31,127 bases of DNA, taken from positions 1-31,127 of the forward strand of contig JAFWUC010000049.1 of assembly GCA_017518705.1 (NCBI GenBank). The letters run 5' to 3'. Made by a program: the position numbers and the translations under genes. Numbering within the stretch: position 1 is the first letter of the stretch; every line of letters begins with the position of its first letter. The notes beneath the pieces were generated by a model, which saw only the letters and a list, made by a program, of their open reading frames with translations, was not told where the DNA came from and searched no databases. Shown in pieces: positions 23,401-31,127 of the stretch. This DNA comes from Clostridia bacterium. GTDB taxonomy: Bacteria > Bacillota_A > Clostridia > Christensenellales > Aristaeellaceae.

Positions 23401-24233
23401 CTGCGGGGCAGTGGCTCGCCAGGGCAGCTCAGACACTGCGGGAGGCGGGCATCGAGGACTATAAAACAGACTCCGGTCTGTTTTTGTGCAGCGTGCTGGG
23501 CGTGCAGCCGGGCGTGCTGCGGTTTCTGGCCGAAAGACCCCTGACGGAAGATCAGACCGGGCGGCTCGACAGCATGCTTTCCCGCCGCCTTGAGGGGGAG
23601 CCGGAACAGTACATAGAGGGGGAAGCCTGGTTCATGGGCCGCCCCTTCGCTGTTGACGCGAGGGCGCTGATCCCCCGGCAGGACACGGAGACCCTGTGCG
23701 AGTGGGCGTTAAACGAGCTTAAGACCCGCGAACGCCCCCGGGTGCTGGACCTGTGCTGCGGCAGCGGCTGCATAGGCATAAGCCTTAAGCTTTTGTGCCC
23801 GGGCGCGGAAGTGACGTTAAGCGACATAAGCCCGGACGCCGTGCAGCTTGCGCGGGAAAACGCCCAAAAGCTGGGCACCGAGGTAAACACTATCTGCGCG
23901 GACGGGTTCGAAGGCATAAAGGGCTTTAAGTTCGACCTGATAGCGTGCAATCCGCCATATCTGAGCGCAGAAGACGTGGACGAACTGCAAAGGGAAGTCC
24001 ACTTTGAGCCCTCGCTGGCGCTGTACGGCGGGGAAGACGGGCTTGAGTTTTACAGGAGATTTATCGGCGGAATGCCGGAGCATCTCGCCCCGGGCGGTTC
24101 AGCCGCCTTCGAGGTGGGGCTGGGACAGGCTAAGGAAGCGGAAAAACTGCTTGCGGCGCGCTTTCCGGGCTCCGAAACGGGCAGCGTGAACGACTTAAAC
24201 GGCATCCCGCGCGTGGTATATGTGAGGACATAG
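23397..24233 (+). CDS. prmC: Peptide chain release factor N5-glutamine methyltransferase
   Basis: A 278-residue SAM-dependent enzyme that methylates the glutamine of the GGQ motif in release factors, including the RF1 encoded next door. The N-terminal helical domain is followed by the SAM motif [10 protein letters not shown] (118-127) and the catalytic NPPY (185-188). The start is GTG at 23397, overlapping the yqhQ stop in GTGA and giving the right N-terminus ([13 protein letters not shown]). The open frame continues upstream only inside yqhQ. It is translationally coupled to yqhQ, and prfA follows after 2 bases. Confidence 0.95.
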   Translation: MTAGQWLARAAQTLREAGIEDYKTDSGLFLCSVLGVQPGVLRFLAERPLTEDQTGRLDSMLSRRLEGEPEQYIEGEAWFMGRPFAVDARALIPRQDTETLCEWALNELKTRERPRVLDLCCGSGCIGISLKLLCPGAEVTLSDISPDAVQLARENAQKLGTEVNTICADGFEGIKGFKFDLIACNPPYLSAEDVDELQREVHFEPSLALYGGEDGLEFYRRFIGGMPEHLAPGGSAAFEVGLGQAKEAEKLLAARFPGSETGSVNDLNGIPRVVYVRT

Positions 24234-24235
24234 TT

Positions 24236-25321
24236 ATGGCAAAGGATATTGAAAAGATATATTCCCAGATGAAAAGCGTGGAGGGGCGGTTCGAGGAACT
24301 GTCCATAAGGATCACCCTTCCCGAAGTCATAAACGACACCGACACCTTCAGAAAGCTCATGCAGGAGCACGCGGACCTGAGCGAACTGGCCGAGTTCGCC
24401 AAGGAGTACTGCGCCCTGTACGAAGAGGTGGAGGACGTAAATGAAATGGCGGCTTCCTCCGACGCCGACATGGCGGAGATGGCCAAAGAGGAACTGGAGG
24501 AGCTGGAACCCAGGCTCAAACAGAAAAGCGAAGAGGCGATCATAAAGCTGCTGCCCAGGGACCCGGACGACAGGCGCAACGCGATAGTCGAGATCCGCGC
24601 CGGCGCGGGCGGGGACGAAGCGGGGCTGTTCGCCGCCGAGCTTTTGAGGATGTACGCCCATTACGCCCAGAGCCGCGGCTGGAAGACCGAGATGATCGAA
24701 GGCGGCGACACGGAGATAGGCGGCGTAAAGGAAGCGATCATGCTGGTGCAGGGCAAGAACGTGTTCGAGCGCCTGCGCTTCGAAAGCGGCGTGCACCGGG
24801 TGCAGAGGGTGCCCGTGACGGAGAGCAACGGCAAGCTCCAGACCTCCACCGCCACCGTGGCGGTGCTGCCGGAAGCTGAGGACGTGGAAGTAAAGATCGA
24901 CCCCAACGACCTTAAGATAGACACCTACCGTGCCAGCGGCGCGGGCGGACAGCACGTAAACCGCACCGACTCCGCCGTAAGGATCACCCACCTGCCCACG
25001 GGTCTTGTGGTGACCAGCCAGGACCAGCGCAGCCAGATACAGAACCGGGAAAGGGCCATGCAGGTGCTCAAAAGCCGCCTGTACGAGCTGGAAAAGGAGA
25101 AGGCGGACAGCGAGTATTCCTCCGCCCGCAAAAGCCAGGTGGGCTCCGGCGACAGGTCCGAGCGCATCCGCACCTACAACTTCCCCCAGGGCCGCGTGAC
25201 CGACCACCGCATCGGGCTGACCCTGTACCGGATTAACGACGTGATGAACGGCGACCTGGACGAGATCATCGACAAACTGATCTTCGCCCGGCAGAGCGAG
25301 CTTATGGAGGCGCAGGCGTGA
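24236..25321 (+). CDS. prfA: Peptide chain release factor 1
   Basis: A 361-residue class I release factor for UAA and UAG. The anticodon-like tripeptide is PVT (193-195), the RF1 form, and not the SPF of RF2. The catalytic GGQ is at 237-239 within [15 protein letters not shown]. The N-terminal coiled domain and total length are normal. It sits directly after the enzyme that modifies it. The stop overlaps the sua5 start codon by four bases. Confidence 0.97.
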   Translation: MAKDIEKIYSQMKSVEGRFEELSIRITLPEVINDTDTFRKLMQEHADLSELAEFAKEYCALYEEVEDVNEMAASSDADMAEMAKEELEELEPRLKQKSEEAIIKLLPRDPDDRRNAIVEIRAGAGGDEAGLFAAELLRMYAHYAQSRGWKTEMIEGGDTEIGGVKEAIMLVQGKNVFERLRFESGVHRVQRVPVTESNGKLQTSTATVAVLPEAEDVEVKIDPNDLKIDTYRASGAGGQHVNRTDSAVRITHLPTGLVVTSQDQRSQIQNRERAMQVLKSRLYELEKEKADSEYSSARKSQVGSGDRSERIRTYNFPQGRVTDHRIGLTLYRINDVMNGDLDEIIDKLIFARQSELMEAQA

Positions 25322-26340
25322 CTGAGATCCTGCCAGTTTCTCCCGAAAGCGTAAAGTACGCTTCCGAGCTCATCCGCGAAGGCAAAGTGGTGGCGTTTCC
25401 CACCGAGACCGTGTACGGCCTGGGCGCGGACGCGGGCAACCCCGACGCCATAGCCGCGATATTCGAAGCCAAGGGGCGTCCCCAGGACAACCCGCTGATC
25501 GCCCACATATGGGACGTGAGCATGCTGCCCGGGGTGATATCGGGCGAACTTCCGCCCTGGGCGAAGACGCTGGCGGACAGGTTCTGGCCGGGACCGCTCA
25601 CCATGATACTGCCCAAGGGCGACAGGGTGTGCCTCGAGTGCACCGCGCATTTGGACAGCGTGGGCGTGCGCCTGCCGGAAAACATATGGGCGCGGGAATT
25701 GATAAAACAAAGCGGCGTGCCCATCGCGGCGCCCAGCGCCAACACTTCGGGCCGGCCCAGTCCCACCACCGCCCGGCACGTGTATGACGACATGAAGGGG
25801 CGCATCCCCCTGATACTGGACGGCGGGGAAGCCAAGGTGGGCGTGGAGAGCACGGTCATAGACGCGAGGGCGTTCCCGGTAAGGATACTGCGCCCGGGCG
25901 GAATAACGAGAGAGATGATACTTGGCGCCCTGGGAGACGTGGAAGTGGACGCGGGCGTGATGCGTCCCCTCGCGAAAAACGAGGTAGCGCGCTCCCCCGG
26001 CATGAAATACCGCCATTACGCGCCCAAGGGCAGCCTGACCATAGTGGAGGGCGAAGAGACTGCCGCGGCAGGCAGGATAATCGAGCTGTACGATGCCTTC
26101 GAGGGCGAAAAGCGCGTTTTCGCGATGGAAGCGCACCTTCCCCTGTACGGCGGCAGGAACGTGGTGTCCCTGGGAAAGGACAAGAAAGAGGCGGCGCACA
26201 GGCTGTTCGCGCTGCTCAGGGAGATGGACGACCTGGGCGTGCAGGCGATCTTCTCCGAAGCCGTGGACGAAACGGACATTGGGCTCGCGGTGATGAACCG
26301 CATGGGGCGGGCGGCCGCCTTCAATATAATAAAAGTGTAG
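25318..26340 (+). CDS. sua5: L-threonylcarbamoyladenylate synthase (Sua5/YwlC)
   Basis: A 340-residue enzyme that makes threonylcarbamoyl-AMP from threonine, bicarbonate and ATP for the t6A37 modification of ANN-decoding tRNAs. The YrdC-type catalytic domain carries [13 protein letters not shown] and KGRPQDNPL near the N-terminus and [12 protein letters not shown] near residue 140. A C-terminal Sua5 domain (about 220-340) makes it the long form. The start is GTG within a GTGA overlap with prfA, as for prmC. Ribulokinase follows 10 bases after the stop. Confidence 0.95.
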   Translation: MTEILPVSPESVKYASELIREGKVVAFPTETVYGLGADAGNPDAIAAIFEAKGRPQDNPLIAHIWDVSMLPGVISGELPPWAKTLADRFWPGPLTMILPKGDRVCLECTAHLDSVGVRLPENIWARELIKQSGVPIAAPSANTSGRPSPTTARHVYDDMKGRIPLILDGGEAKVGVESTVIDARAFPVRILRPGGITREMILGALGDVEVDAGVMRPLAKNEVARSPGMKYRHYAPKGSLTIVEGEETAAAGRIIELYDAFEGEKRVFAMEAHLPLYGGRNVVSLGKDKKEAAHRLFALLREMDDLGVQAIFSEAVDETDIGLAVMNRMGRAAAFNIIKV

Positions 26341-26350
26341 AGGTGCGAGT

Positions 26351-28009
26351 ATGGCAAAGTATGCGATCGGAATCGACTACGGCACGCTGTCCGCCAGAGC
26401 GCTGGTGTGCGAGGTGGGCACGGGCAGGGAACTGGGCGAGGGCGTGTTCGAATACCCCCACGCGGTCATGGACGAATGTCTGCCCGATGGCACCGTGCTG
26501 CCCCCCGACTGGGCGCTTGAGCATCCCCGGGACTATCTGGAAGCGCTGTACCTAGCCGTTCCCCAGGCGCTCAAAAACGCGGGAGTGGACAAAAACGACG
26601 TGATCGGCCTGGGCATAGACTTTACCGCCTGCACCCTGATGCCGATAGACAAAAACGGAGACCCGCTTTCCGACAAATATCCCTCCCGTCCCCACGCGTA
26701 CGTGAAGCTGTGGAAGCACCACGCCGCCCAGGAGCAGGCCAACCGCTTGAACCGCATCGCCGAGGAAACGGGCGAAAAGTGGCTCAAGCGCTACGGCGGC
26801 AAGATCTCCAGCGAGTGGATGTTCCCCAAGCTCATGCAGACCGCGGAGGAGGATCCGGAGCTGTTTAAGGAGGCCGACCGCTTCATCGAGGCGGGAGACT
26901 GGGTGATACTGCGCCTGACCGGCAAGGAGACCCGCTCCAGCTGCATGGCGGGCTACAAGGCCATATGGAGCAAGCGGGAAGGCTATCCGTCCAAAGAGTT
27001 CCTTAAGAAACTGAATCCCCTGCTTGAGAACGTGGTGGAGGAAAAGCTGGGCAAGGTGACCTCGATCGGCTCCAAGGCGGGCGAGCTCACCGAAGAGATG
27101 GCGGAGAAGCTGGGGCTCAATCCCGGCACGGCGGTGGCGGTGTGCAACGTGGACGCCCACGTGTCCCTGCCCCCGGCGGGCCTGACCCAGAAGGGCAGCA
27201 TGCTGATGGTGATGGGCACCTCCAGCTGCCACATAATGCTGGGCGACGAGGAAAAGATCGTGCCCGGCATGTGCGGCGTGGTGGAAGACGGCGTGGTACC
27301 GGGGCTGTTCGGCTACGAGGCCGGGCAGAGCTGCCTGGGCGACCACTACAACTGGTTCGTGGACAACTGCGTGCCGGAAGCCTACGAGATCGCCGCCCGT
27401 GAAAAGGGCATGAACACCCACCAGTACCTGACCTCCCTGGCGGAAAAGCAGAAGCCCGGCGAAAGCGGCCTGCTGGCGCTGGACTGGTGGAACGGCAACC
27501 GTTCCGTGCTGGTGGACGTGGACCTGACGGGCATGATGCTGGGCATGACGCTCACCACCAAGCCGGAGGAGATCTACCGCGCGCTGATCGAGGCGACCGC
27601 CTACGGCACCCGCATAATCATCGACACTTTCGAGGAAAACGGCGTAAAGATAGACAAACTGTTCGCCTGCGGAGGCATTTCCCAGAAAAATCCCTTCCTG
27701 ATGCAGCTGTTCGCGGACGTGCTCAAGCGCGAGATCCGCATCGCCCGTTCCACCCAGACCCCCGCCCTGGGCAGCGCCATGTTCGGCGCCGTGGCGGCGG
27801 GAAAAGCCAAGGGCGGCTACGACAGCATCGAGCAGGCTGCGGAGGAGATGGGCGGCGCGCTGCCCACCGTGTACGTGCCTAACGGGGAGAACGGCAGGAT
27901 CTACGACGAGCTGTACAGCGAATACCGCCGCCTGCACGACTATTTCGGCAGGGGCGAGAACGACGTGATGAAGCGGCTCAAGGACATCCGCCGCCGTCAG
28001 AGGGCTTGA
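26351..28009 (+). CDS. araB: Ribulokinase
   Basis: A 552-residue FGGY-family sugar kinase phosphorylating L-ribulose to L-ribulose-5-phosphate. The N-terminal ATPase motif is [14 protein letters not shown], matching the AraB-specific DxGTxSxRA form. The substrate region includes [11 protein letters not shown], and the C-terminal FGGY signature region is [21 protein letters not shown] with a following [13 protein letters not shown]. Neither araA nor araD is nearby, so the pathway must be completed elsewhere. It is placed 10 bases behind sua5 without a visible promoter, so it is probably the last gene of the translation operon, an unusual companion. Confidence 0.93.
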   Translation: MAKYAIGIDYGTLSARALVCEVGTGRELGEGVFEYPHAVMDECLPDGTVLPPDWALEHPRDYLEALYLAVPQALKNAGVDKNDVIGLGIDFTACTLMPIDKNGDPLSDKYPSRPHAYVKLWKHHAAQEQANRLNRIAEETGEKWLKRYGGKISSEWMFPKLMQTAEEDPELFKEADRFIEAGDWVILRLTGKETRSSCMAGYKAIWSKREGYPSKEFLKKLNPLLENVVEEKLGKVTSIGSKAGELTEEMAEKLGLNPGTAVAVCNVDAHVSLPPAGLTQKGSMLMVMGTSSCHIMLGDEEKIVPGMCGVVEDGVVPGLFGYEAGQSCLGDHYNWFVDNCVPEAYEIAAREKGMNTHQYLTSLAEKQKPGESGLLALDWWNGNRSVLVDVDLTGMMLGMTLTTKPEEIYRALIEATAYGTRIIIDTFEENGVKIDKLFACGGISQKNPFLMQLFADVLKREIRIARSTQTPALGSAMFGAVAAGKAKGGYDSIEQAAEEMGGALPTVYVPNGENGRIYDELYSEYRRLHDYFGRGENDVMKRLKDIRRRQRA

Positions 28010-28034
28010 CAGAATCCCCGGCGGGGTTTAGAAT
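28006..28034 (+). promoter_or_regulatory. Promoter with palindromic spacer for the oxoamine synthase gene
   Basis: Consensus TTGACA (28006-28011) overlaps the ribulokinase stop codon. After a 17-base spacer comes TAGAAT (28029-28034). The spacer contains CCCC-GGC-GGGG, a GC palindrome that could serve as an operator or a weak hairpin. Confidence 0.7.
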
Positions 28035-28064
28035 GTCACCAAACATACACTACGGAGGATAATA

Positions 28065-29234
28065 ATGGATATTTTCCAGAAGTGCGCCGAATACACACTG
28101 GCGGACGATATAAAAAAGGCAGGCGTCTACCCCTATTTCCACGCGCTCGAGTCCCGGCAGGACAAGGAAGTCATAATGGAAGGCAAGCGCCGCATCATGC
28201 TGGGCAGCAACAACTACCTGGGCCTGACCACCCACCCCGAGGTCATTGAGGCGGGCATCAAGGCGTACGAACAGTACGGCAGCGGCTGCTCCGGCTCCCG
28301 TTTCCTGAACGGCACGCTCAGGATGCACCTGGAGCTGGAAAAGGAACTGGCGGAGTTCCTGGGCAAGGACGGCATCGTGACCTTCTCCACCGGCTTCCAG
28401 ACCAACCTGGGCATCATCTCCAGCATCGTGGGCCACGGTGACTTCGTGATCTGCGACGCGGAGAACCACGCCTCCATATACGACGGCTGCAAACTGAGCT
28501 GGGGCCGCATGGTCACCTATGCCCACGCGGACATGGACGCGCTTAAGACCCAGCTGGCCAAGATCCCCGACAAGGCGGGCAAGCTGATAGTGACCGACGG
28601 CGTGTTCTCCATGGGCGGCGACATCGCCAAGCTCCCCGAGATCTGCGCGCTGGCGAAGGAATACGGCGCCCGCGTCATGGTGGACGACTCCCACGCCCTG
28701 GGCGTTATAGGCAAGGGCGGCAGGGGCACCACCAGCTACTTCGGGCTGGAGGACCAGGTGGACATCATAATGGGCACCTTCTCCAAGTCCCTCGCGTCCC
28801 TGGGCGGATTCATGGCCGCGAACAAGACCGTGGTCAACTTCGTGATGCACAATTCCAGGCCCTACATATTCTCCGCCTCCATGCCTCCCGCCAACTGCGC
28901 CGCCGCGCTGGCCGCGCTAAGGATAATCAAGCGCGAGCCCGAAAGGGTGAAGCGCTTAAGCGACCTGAGCGCCTACGCCAGGCAGGGCTTCAGGAAGCGG
29001 GGCATCAAGATAATCGAGTCCGACACGCCCATCATCCCCGTGTACACCTACGAACTGGAAAACACCTTCCAGAAAGCCAAGGAGCTGTACGAAGAGGGCG
29101 TGTACGTGAACCCCGTCATTCCTCCCGCCACCCAGCCGGGCAACTGCCTGCTGAGGACCAGCTACATGGCGACCCTCACCGAGGAACTGATAGACGAAGC
29201 GCTGGACATTTTCGACAAGGTGCTGAACAGATAA
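28065..29234 (+). CDS. PLP-dependent alpha-oxoamine synthase, serine palmitoyltransferase-like
   Basis: A 389-residue fold-type I PLP enzyme that condenses an amino acid with an acyl thioester. The PLP lysine is Lys241 in GTFSKSLASLGGF. His135 (DAENHASI) stacks on the cofactor, and Asp207/His210 (VDDSHALG) complete the site. GSNNYLGLTTHP and GSGCSGSRFLNGT are conserved. The SKSLASLGGF and GCSGSRFLNGT wording is closer, from memory, to bacterial serine palmitoyltransferases than to 2-amino-3-ketobutyrate CoA ligase (Kbl) or BioF, though those remain possible. There is no threonine dehydrogenase, biotin or acyl-carrier gene beside it. GGAGG precedes ATG; it is monocistronic between its own promoter and terminator. 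Confidence 0.85.
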   Translation: MDIFQKCAEYTLADDIKKAGVYPYFHALESRQDKEVIMEGKRRIMLGSNNYLGLTTHPEVIEAGIKAYEQYGSGCSGSRFLNGTLRMHLELEKELAEFLGKDGIVTFSTGFQTNLGIISSIVGHGDFVICDAENHASIYDGCKLSWGRMVTYAHADMDALKTQLAKIPDKAGKLIVTDGVFSMGGDIAKLPEICALAKEYGARVMVDDSHALGVIGKGGRGTTSYFGLEDQVDIIMGTFSKSLASLGGFMAANKTVVNFVMHNSRPYIFSASMPPANCAAALAALRIIKREPERVKRLSDLSAYARQGFRKRGIKIIESDTPIIPVYTYELENTFQKAKELYEEGVYVNPVIPPATQPGNCLLRTSYMATLTEELIDEALDIFDKVLNR

Positions 29235-29243
29235 ACGAGCCTG

Positions 29244-29284
29244 TGCGGCCTCGCGGGAAGCTTTCCCCGGGGCCGCATTCGTTT
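29244..29284 (+). terminator. Terminator after the oxoamine synthase gene
   Basis: TGCGGCC (29244-29250) pairs with GGCCGCA (29271-29277). An inner GGGAA/TTCCC stem extends the structure, and TTCGTTT follows. Confidence 0.7.
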
Positions 29285-29348
29285 GCGAAAAGGGTCGCGC
29301 GGCTCACCGGTATACCGATGAATAGGACCTGAGAAAGGGGCGGTGCGG

Positions 29349-30419
29349 ATGAGAAAACTCAAGGGCTTTTTGGCGGCGCTGTGCGTTATCGCCCTGCTGC
29401 TGAGCGGCGAGGCGCTGGCGGGGGATAAGATCGCCACCAGCGGCGGATGGATCAAGGATTTCAAGGAGCTTGAAAGACAGCTCCAATACTACGCGGACGA
29501 GTGCGTGGAGAAATTTTCCCTTGAATTCTATGACACCGTCGTCATGAAAATAAACAATGACCCCAAATGTTTTGTCGAGACCATCGAACAGAACGGCATA
29601 TTCACCTTCGGTTTTGAAGAGAAAGCAAGCGGATCGAGGCACAGGATCGAGTTTGTGATGGAGTATTACCCGGGCAAGAAATGCGCGTACGCGTATGCTT
29701 CGGGCAATACGGATATACTGAGCGAGGACGAAAAGCAGCTGCTGGACAGGGCTTTGGAGATAGCGTCCGCAGTGGATGGCAGCGGCGAGGAAGCAATAAA
29801 ACAAATACACGATCACATTTGCGATAACGTGTCTTATCGGCACGGCGAACATGATGACATATTCTGGCACAGCGCTCTGGGCGCTCTTCTGGAAGGCGAG
29901 GCGGTCTGCGACGGTTACGCGGACGCGTTCTACCTGCTGTGCTGCCTGAAAGGGATAGAGGTAACTTATGTCCCCGGGGAAGCCCTGTCTGCCAACGAAC
30001 GGCTCAATGCGGACCCATACGATAATTATAATCATATGTGGAACGCGGTAAGGCTTGATGAAAAGTGGTATATGATAGACGTGGAATTCGGGGACACGGA
30101 GCCGGGCACCACATACGTTTCATACCTTTTGGGCACAGACATGATGGATGATTCTTACAGCTGGTCAGCGGTGTTTCCCGTCAAGATGAGCAAGGAGCCG
30201 TATGCGAGAAGCGAGAATCCGCTTATCGAGGTGACCAATTGGCGCGAAGCCGAGACTGAGATAATGAGGGCGTATCGGAAGCGCCTCGACAGGGTAACGC
30301 TTGTGGGATTGGATTTTGAAAAAGGAAGCTTGCAGCTGAGCAGGATACTCGCATCACCGGCTCTTACGTATGTGAATGTTTTTCCGACCCGCAACTGCTG
30401 TGAGATAGTGTTCAAGTAG
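29349..30419 (+). CDS. Secreted transglutaminase-like protein
   Basis: A 356-residue exported protein. The signal peptide spans about residues 1-24 (LLLSGEALA, then GDK). The transglutaminase/protease-like core shows the catalytic triad in the usual order: Cys187 in EAVCDGYADAF, His229 in YNHMWNAV, and Asp244 in YMIDVEFGD. Such domains in secreted bacterial proteins are often cysteine peptidases or structural folds, and the substrate is unknown. The start ATG at 29349 has GAAAGGGG upstream; a GTG two codons earlier is less likely. Codon third positions are more A/T-rich than in the housekeeping genes. A secreted WG-repeat gene follows. Confidence 0.85.
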   Translation: MRKLKGFLAALCVIALLLSGEALAGDKIATSGGWIKDFKELERQLQYYADECVEKFSLEFYDTVVMKINNDPKCFVETIEQNGIFTFGFEEKASGSRHRIEFVMEYYPGKKCAYAYASGNTDILSEDEKQLLDRALEIASAVDGSGEEAIKQIHDHICDNVSYRHGEHDDIFWHSALGALLEGEAVCDGYADAFYLLCCLKGIEVTYVPGEALSANERLNADPYDNYNHMWNAVRLDEKWYMIDVEFGDTEPGTTYVSYLLGTDMMDDSYSWSAVFPVKMSKEPYARSENPLIEVTNWREAETEIMRAYRKRLDRVTLVGLDFEKGSLQLSRILASPALTYVNVFPTRNCCEIVFK

Positions 30420-30479
30420 AGTTGATTCGGAAAAACAAATAAAAACCTAATTAAAGAAAACCAATATCAGGGGTGCAAA

Positions 30480-30959
30480 ATGAAAAGACTCTTTGCTTTG
30501 CTGCTGGCGCTGACGCTGATTTTCTGCGCCTGCGCAGAAGAGAAGGACGAAAATATCATCCGGCTCCAGACCGACCCGCCCACGTATCTGCAATTTAATG
30601 AAACGACGCGCGAATGGGACCTGTATGACGAGACGGGGATAATAGGCTCAAATTACCATATATACTACTATGGTCAAGAAGAATCTGCATATCTTGTCAG
30701 ACATAAAGACAAGTATGGCTATCTGAGCCTTGACGGGCGCTGGATATTTGAGCCGCAGTTTGATGACGCTTTTTTCTTTTCAGATGGCATAGCATGTGTT
30801 GTCGTTGACGGCTTATTGGGTTTTATCAACATAGATGGGCAATATATTATCGAGCCGCGATTTGACGATGCGCTGTATTTCAATGACGGCCTGTGTGCCG
30901 TTACGGAAGATGGTGAAAAATGGGGCTTTATAGATAAGCAGGGAAACTGGGCAATATAA
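30480..30959 (+). CDS. Secreted WG-repeat protein, cut short by an in-frame TAA
   Basis: A 159-codon frame with a signal peptide (MKRLFALLLALTLIFCACA, then EEKDE). WG beta-repeats follow: YGYLSLDGRWIFEPQFDD (79-96), LGFINIDGQYIIEPRFDD (113-130) and WGFIDKQGNWAI (148-159). The third unit stops exactly where the others have Glu in the I-x-E-P-x-F/Y-D core, and the next codons read PKYDG in the same frame. The gene is therefore probably a truncated form of a longer protein. WG-repeat proteins are thought to bind partners through the repeat surface; no enzyme activity is implied. AGGGG lies 7 bases before ATG. The 60-base spacer upstream is strongly A-rich. Confidence 0.85.
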   Translation: MKRLFALLLALTLIFCACAEEKDENIIRLQTDPPTYLQFNETTREWDLYDETGIIGSNYHIYYYGQEESAYLVRHKDKYGYLSLDGRWIFEPQFDDAFFFSDGIACVVVDGLLGFINIDGQYIIEPRFDDALYFNDGLCAVTEDGEKWGFIDKQGNWAI

Positions 30960-31127
30960 CCTAAATATGATGGCTGCTATTACGGCGGTTTTACATTCGG
31001 TACCGGTTTGGCAGTTGTATCATATTCTGACTATGGAGAGAGAATCTTAATTGATAAAGAGGGAAATGAGCTGCTGAAAGGCACCAGGATAGAGTTTACT
31101 GAAGATGATTTGGTGTATGTTGAAAGA
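30960..31127 (+). pseudogene. In-frame continuation of the WG-repeat gene beyond the stop
   Basis: All 56 codons after the TAA (30957-30959) are open in the same frame and reach the window edge. They begin PKYDGCYYGGFTFGTGLAVV, completing the third WG repeat and leading to ILIDKEGNELL, which starts another. This is coding sequence separated from its upstream half by a single stop codon. The true end is outside the window. Confidence 0.75.

Noticed and set aside
29308..29317. CGGTATACCG palindrome as an operator of the transglutaminase-like gene
   Set aside because: It is a single 10-base palindrome with no recognisable promoter boxes around it; chance occurrence cannot be excluded.

Overview
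The window reads as chromosomal DNA from a GC-rich, anaerobic gut-type member of the Firmicutes (Clostridia, possibly the Christensenellales; lineage is inferred). The support is AGGAGG-type ribosome binding sites, a zinc-type L31, the rpmE-yqhQ-prmC-prfA-sua5 gene order, and a sugar ABC/GH38/ribulokinase carbohydrate repertoire. No phage, IS transposase, CRISPR, rRNA or tRNA gene was seen.

Layout. (1) 1-127: tail of an unidentified gene. 128-652: no gene, but a dense set of heptanucleotide arrays and palindromic repeats. (2) 653-7694, minus strand: a carbohydrate ABC importer (solute-binding protein, two strong hairpins, ATPase, MalF-type and MalG-type permeases), then a terminator, a second block of the same repeats (2149-2332), and a one-domain sulfatase. 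The sulfatase gene is bracketed by inverted copies of the composite repeat. (3) 7868-18052, plus strand: rRNA m5C methyltransferase, FAD oxidoreductase, CapA-like protein, TrmH/SpoU methyltransferase, NagB, terminator, then HAD hydrolase-PAP2 phosphatase-aspS-alaX. (4) 18233-21679, minus strand: a small SemiSWEET/PQ-loop-like membrane protein followed by a 1030-residue GH38 alpha-mannosidase. (5) 21865-28009, plus strand: promoter, structured leader and rpmE, terminator, then yqhQ (DUF1385), prmC, prfA, sua5 with 4-base GTGA overlaps at two junctions, and ribulokinase. (6) 28006-29234: an alpha-oxoamine synthase most like serine palmitoyltransferase, with its own promoter and terminator. (7) 29349-31127: a more AT-rich end with a secreted transglutaminase-like protein and a secreted WG-repeat protein whose frame is broken by one TAA and continues in frame to the window edge.

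How it fits together: the importer, cytoplasmic alpha-mannosidase, NagB, ribulokinase and leaderless sulfatase suggest uptake of host or plant glycans followed by intracellular trimming. The plus-strand blocks are mostly translation and RNA-modification housekeeping. The observations most worth a second look are the repeat-bracketed sulfatase, the in-frame stop in the WG-repeat gene, the extra N-terminal extracytoplasmic domain on both ABC permeases, the alphaproteobacterial-type AspRS, and the serine-palmitoyltransferase-like enzyme.
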